Origin: Glandiceps talaboti
Lineage: Eukaryota; Hemichordata; Enteropneusta; Spengelidae
Direction: 5' to 3'
Assembly: GCF_964340395.1 (NCBI RefSeq)
Contig: NC_135550.1
Location: forward strand, 9,142,864 to 9,206,863
Length of the DNA: 64,000 nucleotides
The position numbers were made by a program, and so were the translations under genes. A model generated the notes under the pieces. That model saw only the letters and a program-made list of their open reading frames with translations, was not told the DNA's origin and did no database searches. Within the stretch, counting starts at the first letter, position 1. Each line of letters begins with the position of its first letter. Of this stretch, positions 12,066 through 27,329 are shown piece after piece.

Positions 12066-12598
12066 TATTTGGTTCTGGTGGTTTTACAATGAGATATTTC
12101 GAGTGAAAGGCAGGCTAACATTTAAAATCGAAATACCAACTCCTTGTGTTCGTAAGCTCGAGGGCTACAGTGTAGGCAAATCCCTGCTATAAGTAGCAGC
12201 TGTGGGGAAACTTGTACGGACGAACTTTTGTATGAATGGATGTAATGTTCAGTGTACTCATCTAGGATGAGAATAGAACTAGAGACAGATATTAGCATTA
12301 CATGTGAACGAACTTTTGAAGAATGTTCGTCGATTCGACCCGAATATTTTAGGCGGCATGGAAGATTGTGGATCGGAGCCGTTGCCATAAAGAATGAAAG
12401 CGACAGTTGCCTAAAGGATGTCCTATGTCCCCTTTTTTGTATCGTATAATAAACACCTATTTCAATCTAGACAATCAAAACATCCTCTGCTCTTTTCTTC
12501 AGCGTGGCCTTTATTGTCTCACTTGGCCAAATAAACAAACATGAATGGGTGCTTATAGATGTAAAACTCAAATAATTACTTCAAGGTCAAAGAAAGGT

Positions 12599-12667
12599 CA
12601 TGACACGACTACTTGCGTTTAAAAAACTGACGTATATCTCTAACTGTCCCCCACTGAATCAATCATA
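12599..12667 (+). repeat. Copy 2 of the segment flanking the CATA array
   Basis: Diverged direct copy of 11688-11752. It ends cactgaatcaatcata, with no expanded array after it. Confidence 0.75.
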
Positions 12668-12669
12668 AC

Positions 12670-15600
12670 AAGACGGCACAAGGACAAGAAATATTTCGTT
12701 TGTTCATTGTAGTTTAATTTTTGAACATTGCAATAATTTCCCGACGAATTGATGCAAGCAATCGAGTTGAACGCATCTCTAACCCTATTCAGGATACATT
12801 TGCTTTTATGTCCCCCTTCTTTAAGAGGAAAGGGGGTTTCTAAGAGTACATTGTCCGACGTAAAAGGGTTTCACGCAATTTCGAGACACGCACAAAGTCA
12901 CCACGTGTCCTCATATTTTATGGACGGATAACTCACTATAGATGGAGACTCCTTTTCAAACAAGAAAGAAAAGAGACACCCGATGCTTTCATTTCTTTTC
13001 AAACTTTCGCTTTCACTCTTTCTCATGTTGGGGTGCATACCGAGGGTTTGGTTTACATTCCGCACACACGACCAGAGAAATTCCATTCATATTATAACCT
13101 GTGAACCGCGGGTTGCCAAATTCTCTTGTCTTCGAAGATGGATATGAGGTCCGCCGACGGAGAAAGGTTTAGAAATAGGAACAAAGAGTTTGGAGGTATG
13201 AACAAAAGGGGGACCCATCATTTACTTGGTATTGGGTTGATTCCGAGCTTTCGAACTCGAAGCCTGCACACGGAGTTGATGGCTAATGGAACATGAAGGT
13301 CATGCTAAATACGCCCAACCGCAGGGGCTTGAGCTAATGGAACCCACATGACATGGAACCCACATGACACTAGAGAATGGCGTGATGAAGGGAGAGTTCA
13401 TACGTAAAAAATGTTACATTAATATAGATGGAAACGTACATTGTTGTTGATTTCATTAAACCTGTTTACGCTTCAGTTTTTACATAGAAATGACTTATGA
13501 TCATCTCTGCCACTTTTATGTAATTTATTGGCGTTTTGTTAGTAAGCAGGATCATAACGTTATGTCACTTTGCAAAACAATTTGAAGGAAACTGTGTAAG
13601 CACGTGCCACAGCGCACGACACCGCTGATATTTGCAGAAAAGTAGCCATTCATTTGTTTTGTGAAGGTCTCACTGGTATTTTAAGCTTTTGGGGGGTTTC
13701 GCCCGTTGTGTTTGTTGCTCCGATGCGCTCTTTGTCTGTAGTGATCATTATCATAAGTTCGCATATAATGGCTGCAAACGCGACAGTCACTTATACATTG
13801 TGATTTGGAGCTGGGTATTAAGTCGTAAAACAGATGCCAACAAGGTTTTATTTTTTGTACAAGAATAAAAAAATAAGCGACGCGACAGTCAACATTTTCA
13901 CTAAAGAATCGACTGTCATTGCCTGTTAGAATCTTGTTTATGGTATATGGTATATTTAGGTTCAACGCCTTCCTCGATCTTGGTCAAAAAATTCACGTTC
14001 TTAAAAAAGACCTTTTTTGCTTATGCCTTACATACAACCTTTAGAATTTGATAACGCGGGACATGAGAATTCGCGTATTTTGGCATTCTGGAATGCTCCA
14101 TTTCAAGTGTTAACTTTAGCTAAAAGTGTATGTCATCGATATAACCTCAGAATTTAAGTTTCCCTTTTGTCGCTAAAGTTCCATATTATTACAGCACTAC
14201 ACTACAATATGATCTGCCTGTGCATACACACAGAGGTAAGGTCCGATTAACAGTATGTAGCCGACTCACGGAAATATATACAGAAATGGTTTGGATCTTC
14301 AACTCGTTTTCGCACCTCGAGCTATTTTTTTCAAGACTCTCTGTGACATTCTCGCGATTTTCTTGGCGATCGCCAAAGTATCATCACCACATGCACTACA
14401 GAAGTGATAGCAAACAAGGGTCAAACCAGTTTTCGAAATAAGATGAATAAGGCACGCGCCCTTTAAAGTTCAAAATACAATGGTCGAAAGACAACAAATT
14501 TGGAGACCTTGACGAGTGAATAAGTGCTACTAATAACGTGATGGGTGATTGATAGTCTAGATGCATGGATGGATTGTACTCTGAAAATGTCTGGATTGTT
14601 GGATATAGATAGATGGGCGGATAGATGGATGGATGCCTAGATCAAACATTTGCGAATTGTTCAGTTAATGATATAGGGTAAACGAGCAACACATGGGTAG
14701 TAAAAAATAGGCTTTCACTGAATTACTGAGCTAATAGAAAAGACCAACCTCTTAACGATAAAGTCCAAAAAAGGAGAAAAACCGTTTAACGCTGTCGTGT
14801 GTGACGAACCCGGTAGACGGCTATTTTGGGGGATTGTATACAATGGTATTGTTGAATGTCCATGTGTAGCCATGGAAAGAGACACACATATATGCACAAG
14901 GATAGTTTGATTGACCTGGACAGCTGTCTATGTCACATTCTGTTCGTTAGTGATTGTAACTAGCAGTTCAGAGGTATTTGATGGTAGTGGCTAGCTGGCT
15001 GGAGGAGAGCTTTATGAGAGGGAAATATACACACTGCTGTGTGAAATGCGGACAACCCGTTTAAATCACACAATACATTGCGTATCATGGTGGTTGAGGA
15101 TTGTTGAGAAAATGGGCTAATTTATGGAAACCAATTCATCTAAAAAATACCCCGGGGAAATTAATATAAAAATGTTGGTTTTTTGGTTAAATCTCTGTAG
15201 GTTTGTAAGCTTATGTATAGCACAGTATAACCCCCCCCCCCTTCTACTTTATTTGCACTCGTGTGTGGAAACCGTGTCGACAAAGAGAAACTGACAAGAG
15301 TCGAAAGTAATTGCTTGCCATCTAAATGCAAGCACGACACTCCTTTTTTTTAAAATCATACATCGAAATTTAGAATATAAATTACTCCATATTCTTTTGG
15401 TGATTTTTTGTATTGCACGTTTCAGTGTTAAAAACACGTAGATGCACTCCTGGACATTCCTAGTCTTGAGAGATTTCTATTTGTTGCACACACGTAATAT
15501 GCACCCCTTGGGCTTCGTTGTAAAAGGTTAACAGTACTTTAATTCGGTTTGAGAGTATTTCTCACTCAAATGCCGGCGTGTGTTACAGGGTCGGAACAGA

Positions 15601-18095
15601 TTTGAAGGCACATCATAGCCAAACTACAGCATCAGTTACACGCGGTGGCAGAGATGGATGACCAAATGCCTGTGGTGAATTGATGGATGAGTGGACGGAC
15701 ACACACCAATTTAAAGAATGAGAAATGCGACTTTGGCTGAACGATTACCCGTCTAAATGATATCTTACGCTTGCTGCACAACAATTACCGGAATCTAAAC
15801 TAGAAACTGGACTTGAGCTTGCTCTCTTAATAGAATACGCCTATACAAGTAGAATTCTTTTTGATGATGCACAGACCCCCCTCCCCCGTCATCATTGAAT
15901 GTGTTTTGATCTATAATGTCAAAGATTCTGTAATTTGAAACCTAAGTATACATGTAACACGTGCGTCGTTACATGAATGTGTAGCATAATGTCCAGTACT
16001 CTCCAGATGAATTAGCTGGCTTTCTGTTCGCCAGCACTTTCGAGTCTCTCGCATGCCAGTGTGTCGGAGTCAGATAGACGAGTCTCTGGGCTGACATGTA
16101 GCGTGCTCTCAGATGTCTGTAGGTCGCCAGATGTCACGGTTCCTAAATTTGAGTTGAGTAATCGTCCACAAAAGTGGTAGAGGCAATTTATCTGATGTTA
16201 TAATAGACGAAAATTAAGGTTCTCGTACCACGACAAGGCTGACATGGGTTGATCTCTTACGACTGTCCATTATTTGTAAGATCAACAAAAACGACACAAT
16301 TGTCGGGTAATTCCTATTAGGCCTAAAAAAATTGTGTGGTTCCGATTACATTCAATTTTAAAGTAGGTAGATTTTTTATGCTATTTTATTTTATTTTTTT
16401 CATATGTGAGTGTCTAGTTCAGGTTTTCCATTGTTTTCCAAATGATCTCTGTGTTGTTTATTTCTTCATATCAGATGTACAGCCTTTACAGATTGAAAGA
16501 ATAGTTTTATAATATTGTCTTTTTGAGCTGATGTCAGTTTCCGCATCCACTATTACTTGCGAGACTTCACGATTTTCGCGATTTTATTACTATTTTTCTC
16601 GAATACGTAAACAAAATATTTAGGGTCGGCATGAAAAACTAGGTGGGGTTGGGTAACCGGAACCAAACTACTTTTTTTTTATTTGGCCTAAATTACATCT
16701 CGAGAACAGCCATGCAAAAGTGGAACAACGGTTGTGTTGACACATTTATCATAATTTAACTAAAAGAAACTATAAGTTGTCGTTACAAATAATATTGTGT
16801 AGTTTGGTCGACCATAAACACCATTCTATATATACTAAAGAAAGAAATCAATAAAACAATTAGGTACTATTTCCCAATACTTTCCTTGTCGTTCATTCAA
16901 GGAAAATAAACTTAGGGGGCCTTGTCTCTACGAGTTGCTAGACGAGTATTTTCCAGTTGAATGAAAAAAAATATTGTATGTCTTCAAGCATAATTTACGA
17001 AAAATCGGGAAATGTGCCGACTTGGAACATTTTTATTAATATTTCGAGCATCGCAGAACCAGTGACGTCGGACGACGACGATATACAAACCGTATTTTCT
17101 GTTCAAAGACTATAACCTAGCTTGTGCATAGTCTCTATAACACCAACTAAAAACAATGAGACTGGAGCGTGAAAATAAAGTCTCCAGACCAGACTAGTGT
17201 ATGTAGCTAATATTTGACAAACGTAAGAGTTTTCCTATACCACCCCACCCACCCCCACCCCCACTCGATGACAGACTCAACTATCGTCTGTGGGGGGGGG
17301 GAGACACATTAGCTAACACGATATGTACCTACTATGTCATACGAAGAACTGAGTTATTTACAAATACCCATGTGCTGTGTAGTATAAACAGTTGCCTACT
17401 TTGTACATTACGCAGTCAATCGCTTACCGTTTTAAAACTAACTTTGTTTTTGAGAAGTAGATTTAACTATATGAAAGATTAAAACGTGGGAACATACCCC
17501 TGCACAAGCGATCAGACAATACCAATTATCAAGGATAAACAGCTGGCAATGAAAATTGTAATGCAAATGTCATGTACTACTTTAGCTACCCTTCTACATG
17601 TTATATATATGCTATAGTTGCAACGAAATACATAACAGGGTTCTTGAAATGTATACGTGTATTTATAGTCGTATCAGTGTACACGGTAACGCCCCAGAAA
17701 TCATCCGGCCTAATTTGCATGATAACTGCACAATTTGCAAGAGATGCATGCTTTTTTTTCTTTTTTTTAAACTTTCATTAGACTGCATTTTTTAAGTTAG
17801 CAATATTCTATTAGATGAATAAGTTGTCTAAAGAAATGTTTCTGGAGGATATTACTGAAATGTTGTTTGGTCGTAAAAGCTGAAAACCATATCCGACGGG
17901 GCAGTCTGGAAGGCTTATGTGGCAGACACGACACTAGACAAGCGGTTGTATGCCTCTGCATAAAAGTGACTTGCCACAAATGCACTTTCAGTACTTTTTG
18001 CAGGTCTGAGATAGTAACATGGTAGGTATTTTTATTACAACATACGTTTGACATTACATAAATTATAATTAATTCATAAATTAGATTTAATTGAC
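12670..18095. other. Non-coding DNA, no gene recognised
   Basis: Only short ORFs without splice or family support. It contains a degenerate GATA/GATG tract near 14541-14640, poly-C near 15232, poly-G near 17292, and a slightly GC-richer block at about 16010-16140. Confidence 0.4.
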
Positions 18096-18101
18096 ATTTA
18101 T

Positions 18102-18259
<158 letters not shown>

Positions 18260-18475
18260 GTGCGTGGTTAAATTGTTTGTTGTTTTTTTTCTTCAAATTA
18301 TTTAGTTGTGATCCATACGTCTCGCAGTGAAAATTTACGAATAGAAAACGAGGTTTTGTGACTGCTTGTCATCTTCCAAATCTATTACGTGTGAAATCTC
18401 ACTGAGGTTTTGTATTCGAACAGTCCCCCTGACCATTCTCGTTGCACATGTGTAAGGATGGGGTGTAGGAGTGTA

Positions 18476-18611
18476 TGCGTGCGTGCGTGCGTGCGTACGT
18501 ACGTGCATGTATGTATGTATGTATGTATGTATGTATGTATGTATGTATGTATGTATGTATGTATGTATGTATGTATGTATGTATGTATGTATGTATGTAT
18601 GTGTGTATGTA

Positions 18612-18643
<32 letters not shown>
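18476..18643. repeat. (TGCG)n-(TATG)n-(TG)n compound microsatellite
   Basis: TGCG units at about 18476-18506, TATG to about 18612, then TG to about 18632 and a short TATG tail. Confidence 0.95.
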
Positions 18644-18649
18644 AGGACA

Positions 18650-21265
18650 TGCGCGTGTGTATCCCAATGTCCATCCGCTCGTCTTTACCATAGGGGCGTG
18701 TAATATTTCTTAGATTGTTGTTTTCCTGGTCTACAGACTAAATATAACAACCTTTTGACTATATATATTTCCTACCTGTAAGGAAAAACACATAGTGTTA
18801 TTTCTACTAGTATAGAGATTGATACATTTGTAGCAGCAGGATTCATACGATATTTTCTAAAGAAAACGGCAATCTAAGCAATAATAAGTGCCCCTGTGGT
18901 CTTTACATACCGAAGCTAACAGACACTTTGTCTGTTCACATGGGTTCTCAGTGAAGAGCCTTTTTCACTTTTTCTTAAGTTTTCACTTTTTCTTTAAAAG
19001 CGTGGAATACCTTTCCTGGTTCAGCTAGGATGACTAAGAGCAGCACTTTAGCATGTCATCACAGCTAAATGGAAATCAATGAACTCTCCTGGGACTCACT
19101 TTACAACTACTAGTATCCATTGAAGAAAAAATACATTTTTTTGGCAAATTGTCAGCGTATTAAGCATGTCACTCTGGAAAGATGTATTGTTGGGGTAGGC
19201 GAAGTCGAGAGATCGATGTGACTGCTCTCCAAGACAATACAACCATGTCTCATTTAAACTCGTAATTGAGATCCGAGTAACAAAGGCTCAGTCGGTAGCT
19301 ACGTTTAAATGTCCACTCAAAGGAATTTAAAATACCAAAAAAAAACGTGTTTCAACTTGTTTCGTCGACTTGTTTGTCTGTTTCGTAAATAGCATAGTTC
19401 AGCATGGGTGAAGTAGGGTTTATATGATAGAGACCTCGCTCCACCCAACTCAGCCACCTTTTATCGATTTGTTTTTGTCGATTGTGGTGTTGTCTATTGG
19501 CCAGTATCAATTGTGGTTTTTAAGTTGATTTATTCTGTATCGACTGAAGTCCCGAGCTTTGGGACCCGTTATTGCCCGATTGATTTGCCCGATGGTATTC
19601 AAGTCTTAATCAACATGATTCGATTCAACGGAGTCTGTTCGATCCGAGCGATCAAGTAAAAAAAAACTCAATCATGGTCGCAGATTGATTGTATAAACCA
19701 GTCTGCGAAAAAAAGTGAAAAAGTATCAAAGACAAGAACAGTCTTCGAGTATTTTTCATAGTTCTATCAATGGCTACATTGTGTCATCTCAGTCATGAAA
19801 AGAACCCCCTCCCCCATTTAAATAATCTATTTTGGTATTCAATGAATAACGCCCTAAATTATTTCGCATGGGTCAACGACTTTTCTCCTTCATCATTGGT
19901 TTTTTAGGACTTGGTGCCTAAAGCACGTCTTTGAACGACCTAATGTTGATGTAGATGATGTAATCTAGACGAAGAATTTAGTAAGGTTATAGGTTCCTTG
20001 GTCTTCACGTAATTGTTAAACCATCAATCTGTCTGTCTGTCTCAACTTGTTTGCCAGGCCCCCTAATCAGAAACTGATACAGAAGATCATTACTTTAACA
20101 ATACGTATAATAAGAGAAGATCTCAATCCAGGTTGTTATGCATACCTTATATGGACGAAGAGCAAATTCTCACAGTTTGCTTTTTTTGCGCCGTGTCGTC
20201 TTTGGACAGTTATATTTATAGTTTAGTAGGTGAAACAGGTTTTTACAATGTATAGACCACCATGTGTATGACCATTACAGTTTGAGTAACACAACTCCAC
20301 CCTCATTCCTTTGATATGAGAATAATAATTTTTCAACAAGGCTTCGTTTAAAAGAGTGTGCGAGCTTTGGTCGTCTCACCTTCCTGTCAGACCCAATCGA
20401 TTAAGATCTTAACGATCGGTTAGAATACCCCAGAGTTGTCAAAACCTCTGTGGTCTGAGTCAAAACGGATCGAAGAACAGATTAAAGTCGGTCAACTGTC
20501 ATGAGACAAATGTCGCAATTTTGCAAAATCGTTTACAGGTTACATGCTACTTACATCTCCTATACCGTCAGTTCAACTAAAGTTGAACAGATAAAATAGA
20601 CAGCAATGTATTCCGAACACGACAATAGTTCAAAAGTTTGTGAAGTTTTTTTCTCTCTCACCTTTTTTTGTACTCTGGATCGGGGCTTCAATCTGTGACG
20701 ATTACCTTTGTATATCGCATTGTCCAGGCACAGTACATTCATGCCACAGTGACCTGTGGGTCATGCCAAATATGCTAATTTTTTAACTGTTGTCTGTAAT
20801 CATAATAGCTGTGTGTTTCAGTCTTTTTGTCATTTTAATAGCAAAGCACGGACCCAGAGTTCAGAAAGCTCAACATTGTCTTTTCATAGTAAAACGTGTT
20901 TCAAATGTGCAATGTGTGGTCATTTACAGTAAGGCTAAGATAAGTTTATTTATTATAGAGCATAGCCTCCAAGTCGCTGTGAACTCACGTACGGACTAAC
21001 AGGGAATGTTTGAGAGCATATAGGGCAACTGTTACATGAATATACATGTATATTAACTGTAACGTGATTGATTCCCACTAGGTGTTTGTAGGATTAGAAA
21101 TGTCAACTATGGATGGTTTAATAAATCATCGTATCACGTGTGCCAAATGCTTTAAGTTACCCTCTCTGCATGCTACTTTTTAGAAGAAACTTTTCATATA
21201 AAAGTTCTTGTAGAATCGAAGACATTCTTTTCACGACCAATACCGCAATGCCAATTTAGATCCCT
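18650..21265. other. Non-coding DNA, no gene recognised
   Basis: No convincing exon. A 12-bp perfect palindrome (ttaagatcttaa) lies near 20400, and short repeated cgattg/gattgatt motifs lie at 19450-19650. Confidence 0.35.
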
Positions 21266-21272
21266 CGAACAG

Positions 21273-21285
21273 ACAAACAAACAAA

Positions 21286-21327
<42 letters not shown>

Positions 21328-21457
21328 TACATACATACATACATACATACATACATACATACATACATACATACATACATACATACATACATACATACAT
21401 ACATACATACATACATACATACATACATACATACATACATACATACATACATACATA
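21273..21457. repeat. (CAAA)n-(CA)n-(CATA)n compound microsatellite
   Basis: CAAA units to about 21290, CA to about 21322, then CATA to 21457. Minus-strand MYVC-repeat ORFs here are artefacts. Confidence 0.95.
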
Positions 21458-21820
21458 ACAGATAGACTTTCTCATCGTCGTAAACCACACAGCCTCTTTT
21501 ACGGCACCACCAAGTTTGTTATTTCGCAGTGCCAGTGTCGCGGAAGACTCGGAATAACCGCCCGGGTTTGCGAGAATGGACTTTCCACGATATATGTGGC
21601 TTTGTAATCGTATCGATTTCAACCACAGCGTTTTTAACATAGCGAGCGTACATTTCAAGCATTTCTTGATTTCACGTTGACACGTGATATATGTCCGTAT
21701 CGCAGCACGTGTTCGATGTTGTGTGGTGAAATCAACATGTATACACAGACTTGATACATTTTCTCAATTCAATGGTGTAATTAACACATACACACACACA
21801 AATAAATAAATATATAATAA

Positions 21821-22089
<269 letters not shown>

Positions 22090-23229
22090 GATTCTCATTC
22101 AATAAAACACATATGTGCATGTACGTTTGTTCGACAAGGATTCCATTGCAAGCGTTGAAAGAGTCAGTGTTAAATGAATATATTTTATTGGGTGGAAAAC
22201 ACAAAAACATATCGTGTAAATACCTAATGGATATCAGTAAAAGTAATCATATTAAACACCCACTCTTCCAGAAAACACAAAAACAAAACACCTTATTTTG
22301 CAAACAGTCAGTATATTTGCACATGTATGAGACCGTTGTGACGTCAGATAGTGTCATAGCAGGAAATCAACTGAAACATGATGGTGCCCAAAAGTTACGT
22401 GTACCGTGGATTTGAATCGGCGTAATTATGAAAGTTCAATGAACTGTAAGGTATTGTTTCTCGGTATATATAAGGATAGTGAAAATTGATAGTTTGCCAT
22501 CTCATTCATAAAGTTATAGGGAAGTCAACTACAATCTGTACGCAACTTGTACAAATTAAGTTAACATTCAGAGACTTGTACAAAATCAACAATGTATATT
22601 AGATCTAAGCCTAATACATTTGGTATTGTGTAAATCAATGAAACGTGCTTTATCTTGGAATTGGTGTGGTCGAGACGTCAGCTCCGTAAATGCGACTTCT
22701 TTTTATCATTTTCCATAGTCCAGACATATAGAAGTAATTATCGAACAGCTGTACCAATCCTAGGATAATCACATTTACCATAATATTATTAAATACTGGA
22801 TTACACAAGGTACAAGCTTAGCGTTTTTTTCACGTTGTGCGATTACTCGGACACAGTTACATGTATTACGGTGTGATGCAGCATTGAACGACCCCCTACG
22901 TCTTTCTGGAATCTATACCAAATGCCGTAGTATTGATTGCCGACAATCAATGCCCGATGGTCGATATATTGTAAAAGCATCGTCGCGTCACTAAATTGAA
23001 GTAAAACGTTGCAATTTGGAGTAATCGTTTCCCTAACAACAGACGAAATCCATTTGAGATCACCGCAAGACCCCTTTTATACAATATGAAGATATGGGGA
23101 AACTAAAAAAAAGGGTTATCAGAACAGAACCATTACATAGTCTATGAAGAAATACGAACATTTTCATTTCGCATGACTTTCGTTGTGTACATACCAGGAG
23201 AGGAATATCAAGATTAAAAAAATTAAAGC

Positions 23230-23230
<1 letters not shown>
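22090..23230. other. Non-coding DNA, no gene recognised
   Basis: An ORF of 111 codons at 22080-22415 starts inside the microsatellite edge and has no splice or family support. Confidence 0.35.

Positions 23231-23308
<78 letters not shown>
23231..23308. repeat. (TA)n microsatellite
   Basis: About 39 perfect TA units, followed by degenerate AT-rich sequence to about 23370. Confidence 0.95.
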
Positions 23309-23311
<3 letters not shown>

Positions 23312-24093
23312 ATTTATATCTATATATACATATATATAATATATAATTTATATCTATACATGTGTATATATTGATATATGCGCGGGCAATACATGTATGT
23401 ATATACATTTTTTTGTACATGTATGCATGTCAGTATTACAACTTCTTTATAGACATTACAACAAACTGTATGATAAGAGTATTGTGTGCTAGGTACCCCG
23501 ACGAGGTACCCGCTGTTATTTTGTATCAATGTATGTCTGTCTGTTAGTGTCACACGGAGAAGATTGTTCGGCATCTTCAAAGCCAGTTTTGATTGTCCGC
23601 CACCATTCAAAAACGACGTTCTGATCACAGATATCTCTAAATAACGACTGGACCCGTTGTATTGGTTTGTATACCTGTTTAAATATCTTCTTTTTTAAAT
23701 GTTGGGCAACAGAAAATAAAACATGTACATGTAATTTACTACGCAATTTGGTTGGTTTTGCGGTGTCAGATCAGACGGAAAAAACACTTGTCTATAAGGG
23801 AAGATGTACTGCATACACGCCGATGTTACAGAATATCGTATACATTTGCAACACTGTTGTGTTGTAAACGTTTTGTTTTTCGTCAGAGCATTCATTCAAT
23901 CTCATTAAATTCCCGAGTCTTCTATTTCCATAGACAATGGACTTTGTGACTTTTCTTCACCAACATTTATTTTCGCAGTTCATTTGATAGCACGATTTGA
24001 AATTTTTTATGATATGTATTACATTTACATTGCGTAGGCTAAAAATAAACACTGATAATCATGTAGAAATTACAAATATTTTCAGGAATTTAG

Positions 24094-24213
<120 letters not shown>

Positions 24214-24304
24214 ATGTGTGCTTGTATGGGTGGATACATAATATTAGTGTAACGTCCTTACGGATATGAGTGATGTGACTGTTTTTACTTCATCTTGCTT
24301 GTAG

Positions 24305-24593
<289 letters not shown>

Positions 24594-24599
24594 CAAAGA

Positions 24600-26170
24600 T
24601 ACCATTACCAATTATGCCGCTAGTATATCAAGCGAGTATAGAGTATACGCTTTTTCGTAACAACATTATTCGACAGTTCGTATCCGTCACTGGTATAAAA
24701 CCATTAAAAAAAACTTTATTACCGACAACATTACGCGCCCCTGCGAGACAGAGAATGCACCGTGTGTGGAGGGGTAAGATATTTTAAGTACAAAATAATC
24801 AAAACGTATTTTTATCATATCCATATTGGAACAATATATACCGGTGTGGGCAAATCTGTGATGATCAAATGAAAAAAAAAAGTTAATAAATATATAATTT
24901 AAAAAAAGTACACGTAGACGCTAGCTTATAAATAATTGAAAAGTATCGGGTGCTACTCTCGAGGCGGCTTTCTGTTTCGATTGCTTCGAACCATTTTTGA
25001 GAAAAAAACTGCTAATCGACATGTTTGTGCCCCTTTTGTCATGCTGTCGTATGTGCGATACACTTAAATACACTGCATTTTTATCTCGATTGAATGAAAG
25101 AAAAAAGCACGGATTTCTTCAGCAAGTGATCATTAGACGTCAGAATTCTTGTTATCTATTTGTTGCGAGCCAAGACATGATTGTCTTTGACTTGAGTGGC
25201 TGCAAGATGCTTTGAAAGCCAATAGGGTAGTGTGTTTCCTTTTACATTGTACGTGTACTTTCATGGATACCGAACTCCAGACTCCTCGATGTGTAAGATA
25301 TTGGATATATTTTCCTATGGGCTCCATTCTGTGTAAGTGTATCGAGAAGATGTATACAGCTGAAATTGAAGACACCTAATTGGCAATGTCGACGCATCTC
25401 GCATTATATCAATTTCTACTCCAATCGATGTCACCAGATATATTTTTTACTCAGCACGAGCTTCTCAGCCGTATTGTTCGCATGATGGAAATGTATCTGG
25501 AGTGAAACTAGCCGTGATCACGCATAATGGTGAAACCTGGGGACGTTCGATAGTTATCTCTGCAGAGACAGGCATCAATGTTTCAATTACAACCACATTG
25601 TACTCTTGACCTCTTCTCCTCATCCGTTGCCATGGAGACTAATCTTGGTGGACGGCGCCGATAAGTAGAGGCTATATCCCTATTTCAAGAACTAAGACGT
25701 TTTTTGTCGAGATGATTCTATGTTCTACAGAATTTAAACCTTTGATGGAGTATACGCACGGTCTTATCAAAACAGTTTTCCGTATATTACCTTCCTCTGC
25801 GACTACTGTCGAATCCACACATCCAAAAATAAATATTCAAAGGGGAAACAAGATCAAAACCACCGAAGATGATGGATTTCCGAAGTTCTAATATACATGA
25901 AATAACATTATCGAATCTTAGTCAAGAGAATATTCTACTCTATCATTTCACCTGCGGCAGGAAAGTGTATTTAGATTCCCCTCTAAGCAAAATTTATTTC
26001 TTTTTAAGTTGTCGGCATGTCAGTATCCGTTGCTTACATAATATAAATCTGCATGTCATTGACTATATTCAGAATACCCTTTATTGTCACTTTAAACAGA
26101 ATTTTTATTATTTTTTATTGACACAGTGAAATCACGAGTAAATTTAAAGGAAGGCAAATAAAAGAAAATA
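24600..26170. other. Unique non-coding block, possible regulatory DNA
   Basis: Few repeats and a more complex base composition than neighbouring segments, particularly 25.4-25.7 kb around an RFX X-box-like motif. No exon recognised. Confidence 0.3.
25626..25639 (+). promoter_or_regulatory. RFX X-box-like motif
   Basis: GTTGCCATGGAGAC closely matches the palindromic X-box (GTTGCCATGGCAAC type) bound by RFX factors. It sits in unique, GC-richer DNA with no nearby repeat. Function is inferred from the motif alone. Confidence 0.35.
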
Positions 26171-26174
26171 TTAC

Positions 26175-26250
26175 CCCCCCCCCACACACACACACACACA
26201 GACAGACACACACACACACAAAAAAACTCACACAAACACTCACACACATC
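26175..26250. repeat. Poly-C plus interrupted (CA)n
   Basis: A C run followed by CA repeats with CAGA and poly-A interruptions. Confidence 0.85.
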
Positions 26251-26889
26251 ATGATCCTGATATGATACCGATCCGGTGATTGGCTCGAAAACAGTTCTGC
26301 TTCCTAAGGATGGCACAAAATTACTTTCTTCGGTTACAAATTAGGTGGGAAAGTTTCACCGATAACCAATTTGTTACTAGATACTCTTCATGGACATGCA
26401 TGGGTGATTGATGTAAAATATCCTGGAGAAGAAAACTGCAAGACAGTATACATGAATGGTTTCTAAATTCATTATAATGTCATCATATTTTTTGGCCATG
26501 AAAATATCGACGGGAAAGCACGATCAAGACCCGGAGTGGGGAAAATAACTTCTGCTTGTGATATAAACGTTGAAGTATAATAAATGAGTGCCTTTTTATG
26601 ATGCGAACTAATAGCCTTGGCGTATTTTATGGAAAACGTCCGATTTACTAGATTGTCATGCTTCGATGTGATGTGAGATGATTTGTTTGCGGCAGTACTG
26701 AAGTCCCCAAAGAAGTGTGCGTGGCTCCCATGTCATATAAAGTTTTCCCCGGTACTAAAGATACACGTACGAGTGAAAACTGACCACTGTAAATTGGAAG
26801 AAAATTAGCTGGCGCATATGACAAATCGACAATATTTTTTTTAAATGGAAGCAGCGAATATGAGGCCATGTACGTTGTTTATGTTTAAT

Positions 26890-27085
26890 GAATTTTGCTT
26901 GACAGCCATGTCAATTTCACTTCTAATCTACGACTTTTCATCCTGGAGTTGCTTTGCTTCACAGCCATGTCAATTTCAGTTCAAAGCGATGACGCTTCAC
27001 CCTGGCATTGATTTTGCTTCACAGCCATGTCAATTTCAGTTCAAACGCTATGACGCGTCACCCTGGCATTGTTTTGCTTGGATCA
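26890..27085 (+). repeat. Minisatellite, 3 copies of a 59/60-bp unit
   Basis: The phrase agccatgtcaatttca recurs at 26904, 26963 and 27023. The last two copies are nearly identical. Because copies 2 and 3 are 60 bp apart, a 91-codon ORF (26845-27120) reads through them as a peptide repeat (FASQPCQFQFK twice). I see no other evidence that it is translated. Confidence 0.85.
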
Positions 27086-27193
27086 GCTTCGGAATGTCCA
27101 GTGTACGTAAATGTAAATAAATTGTGACGTTCTAGGTCGTGGATTGATAGATTGAATCGATGGTTCATATTGAAGATCGTTCAGGTCACAAGT

Positions 27194-27197
<4 letters not shown>

Positions 27198-27229
<32 letters not shown>
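27198..27229. repeat. (GA)n microsatellite
   Basis: About 15 GA units. Confidence 0.9.
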
Positions 27230-27232
<3 letters not shown>

Positions 27233-27329
27233 TGGACAAACAAAATAGCACGACTGTCTCCATAGATTAAGCCCCGATTTGTATGACAAACATTGCCTGG
27301 TTCTAAGATTCTCATAGTTGTAATACAAG

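Noticed and set aside
26845-27120. 91-codon ORF with a peptide repeat (FASQPCQFQFK)
   Set aside because: The repeat comes from a 59/60-bp DNA minisatellite. Copy 1 is in another frame, and there are no splice or start signals of note.
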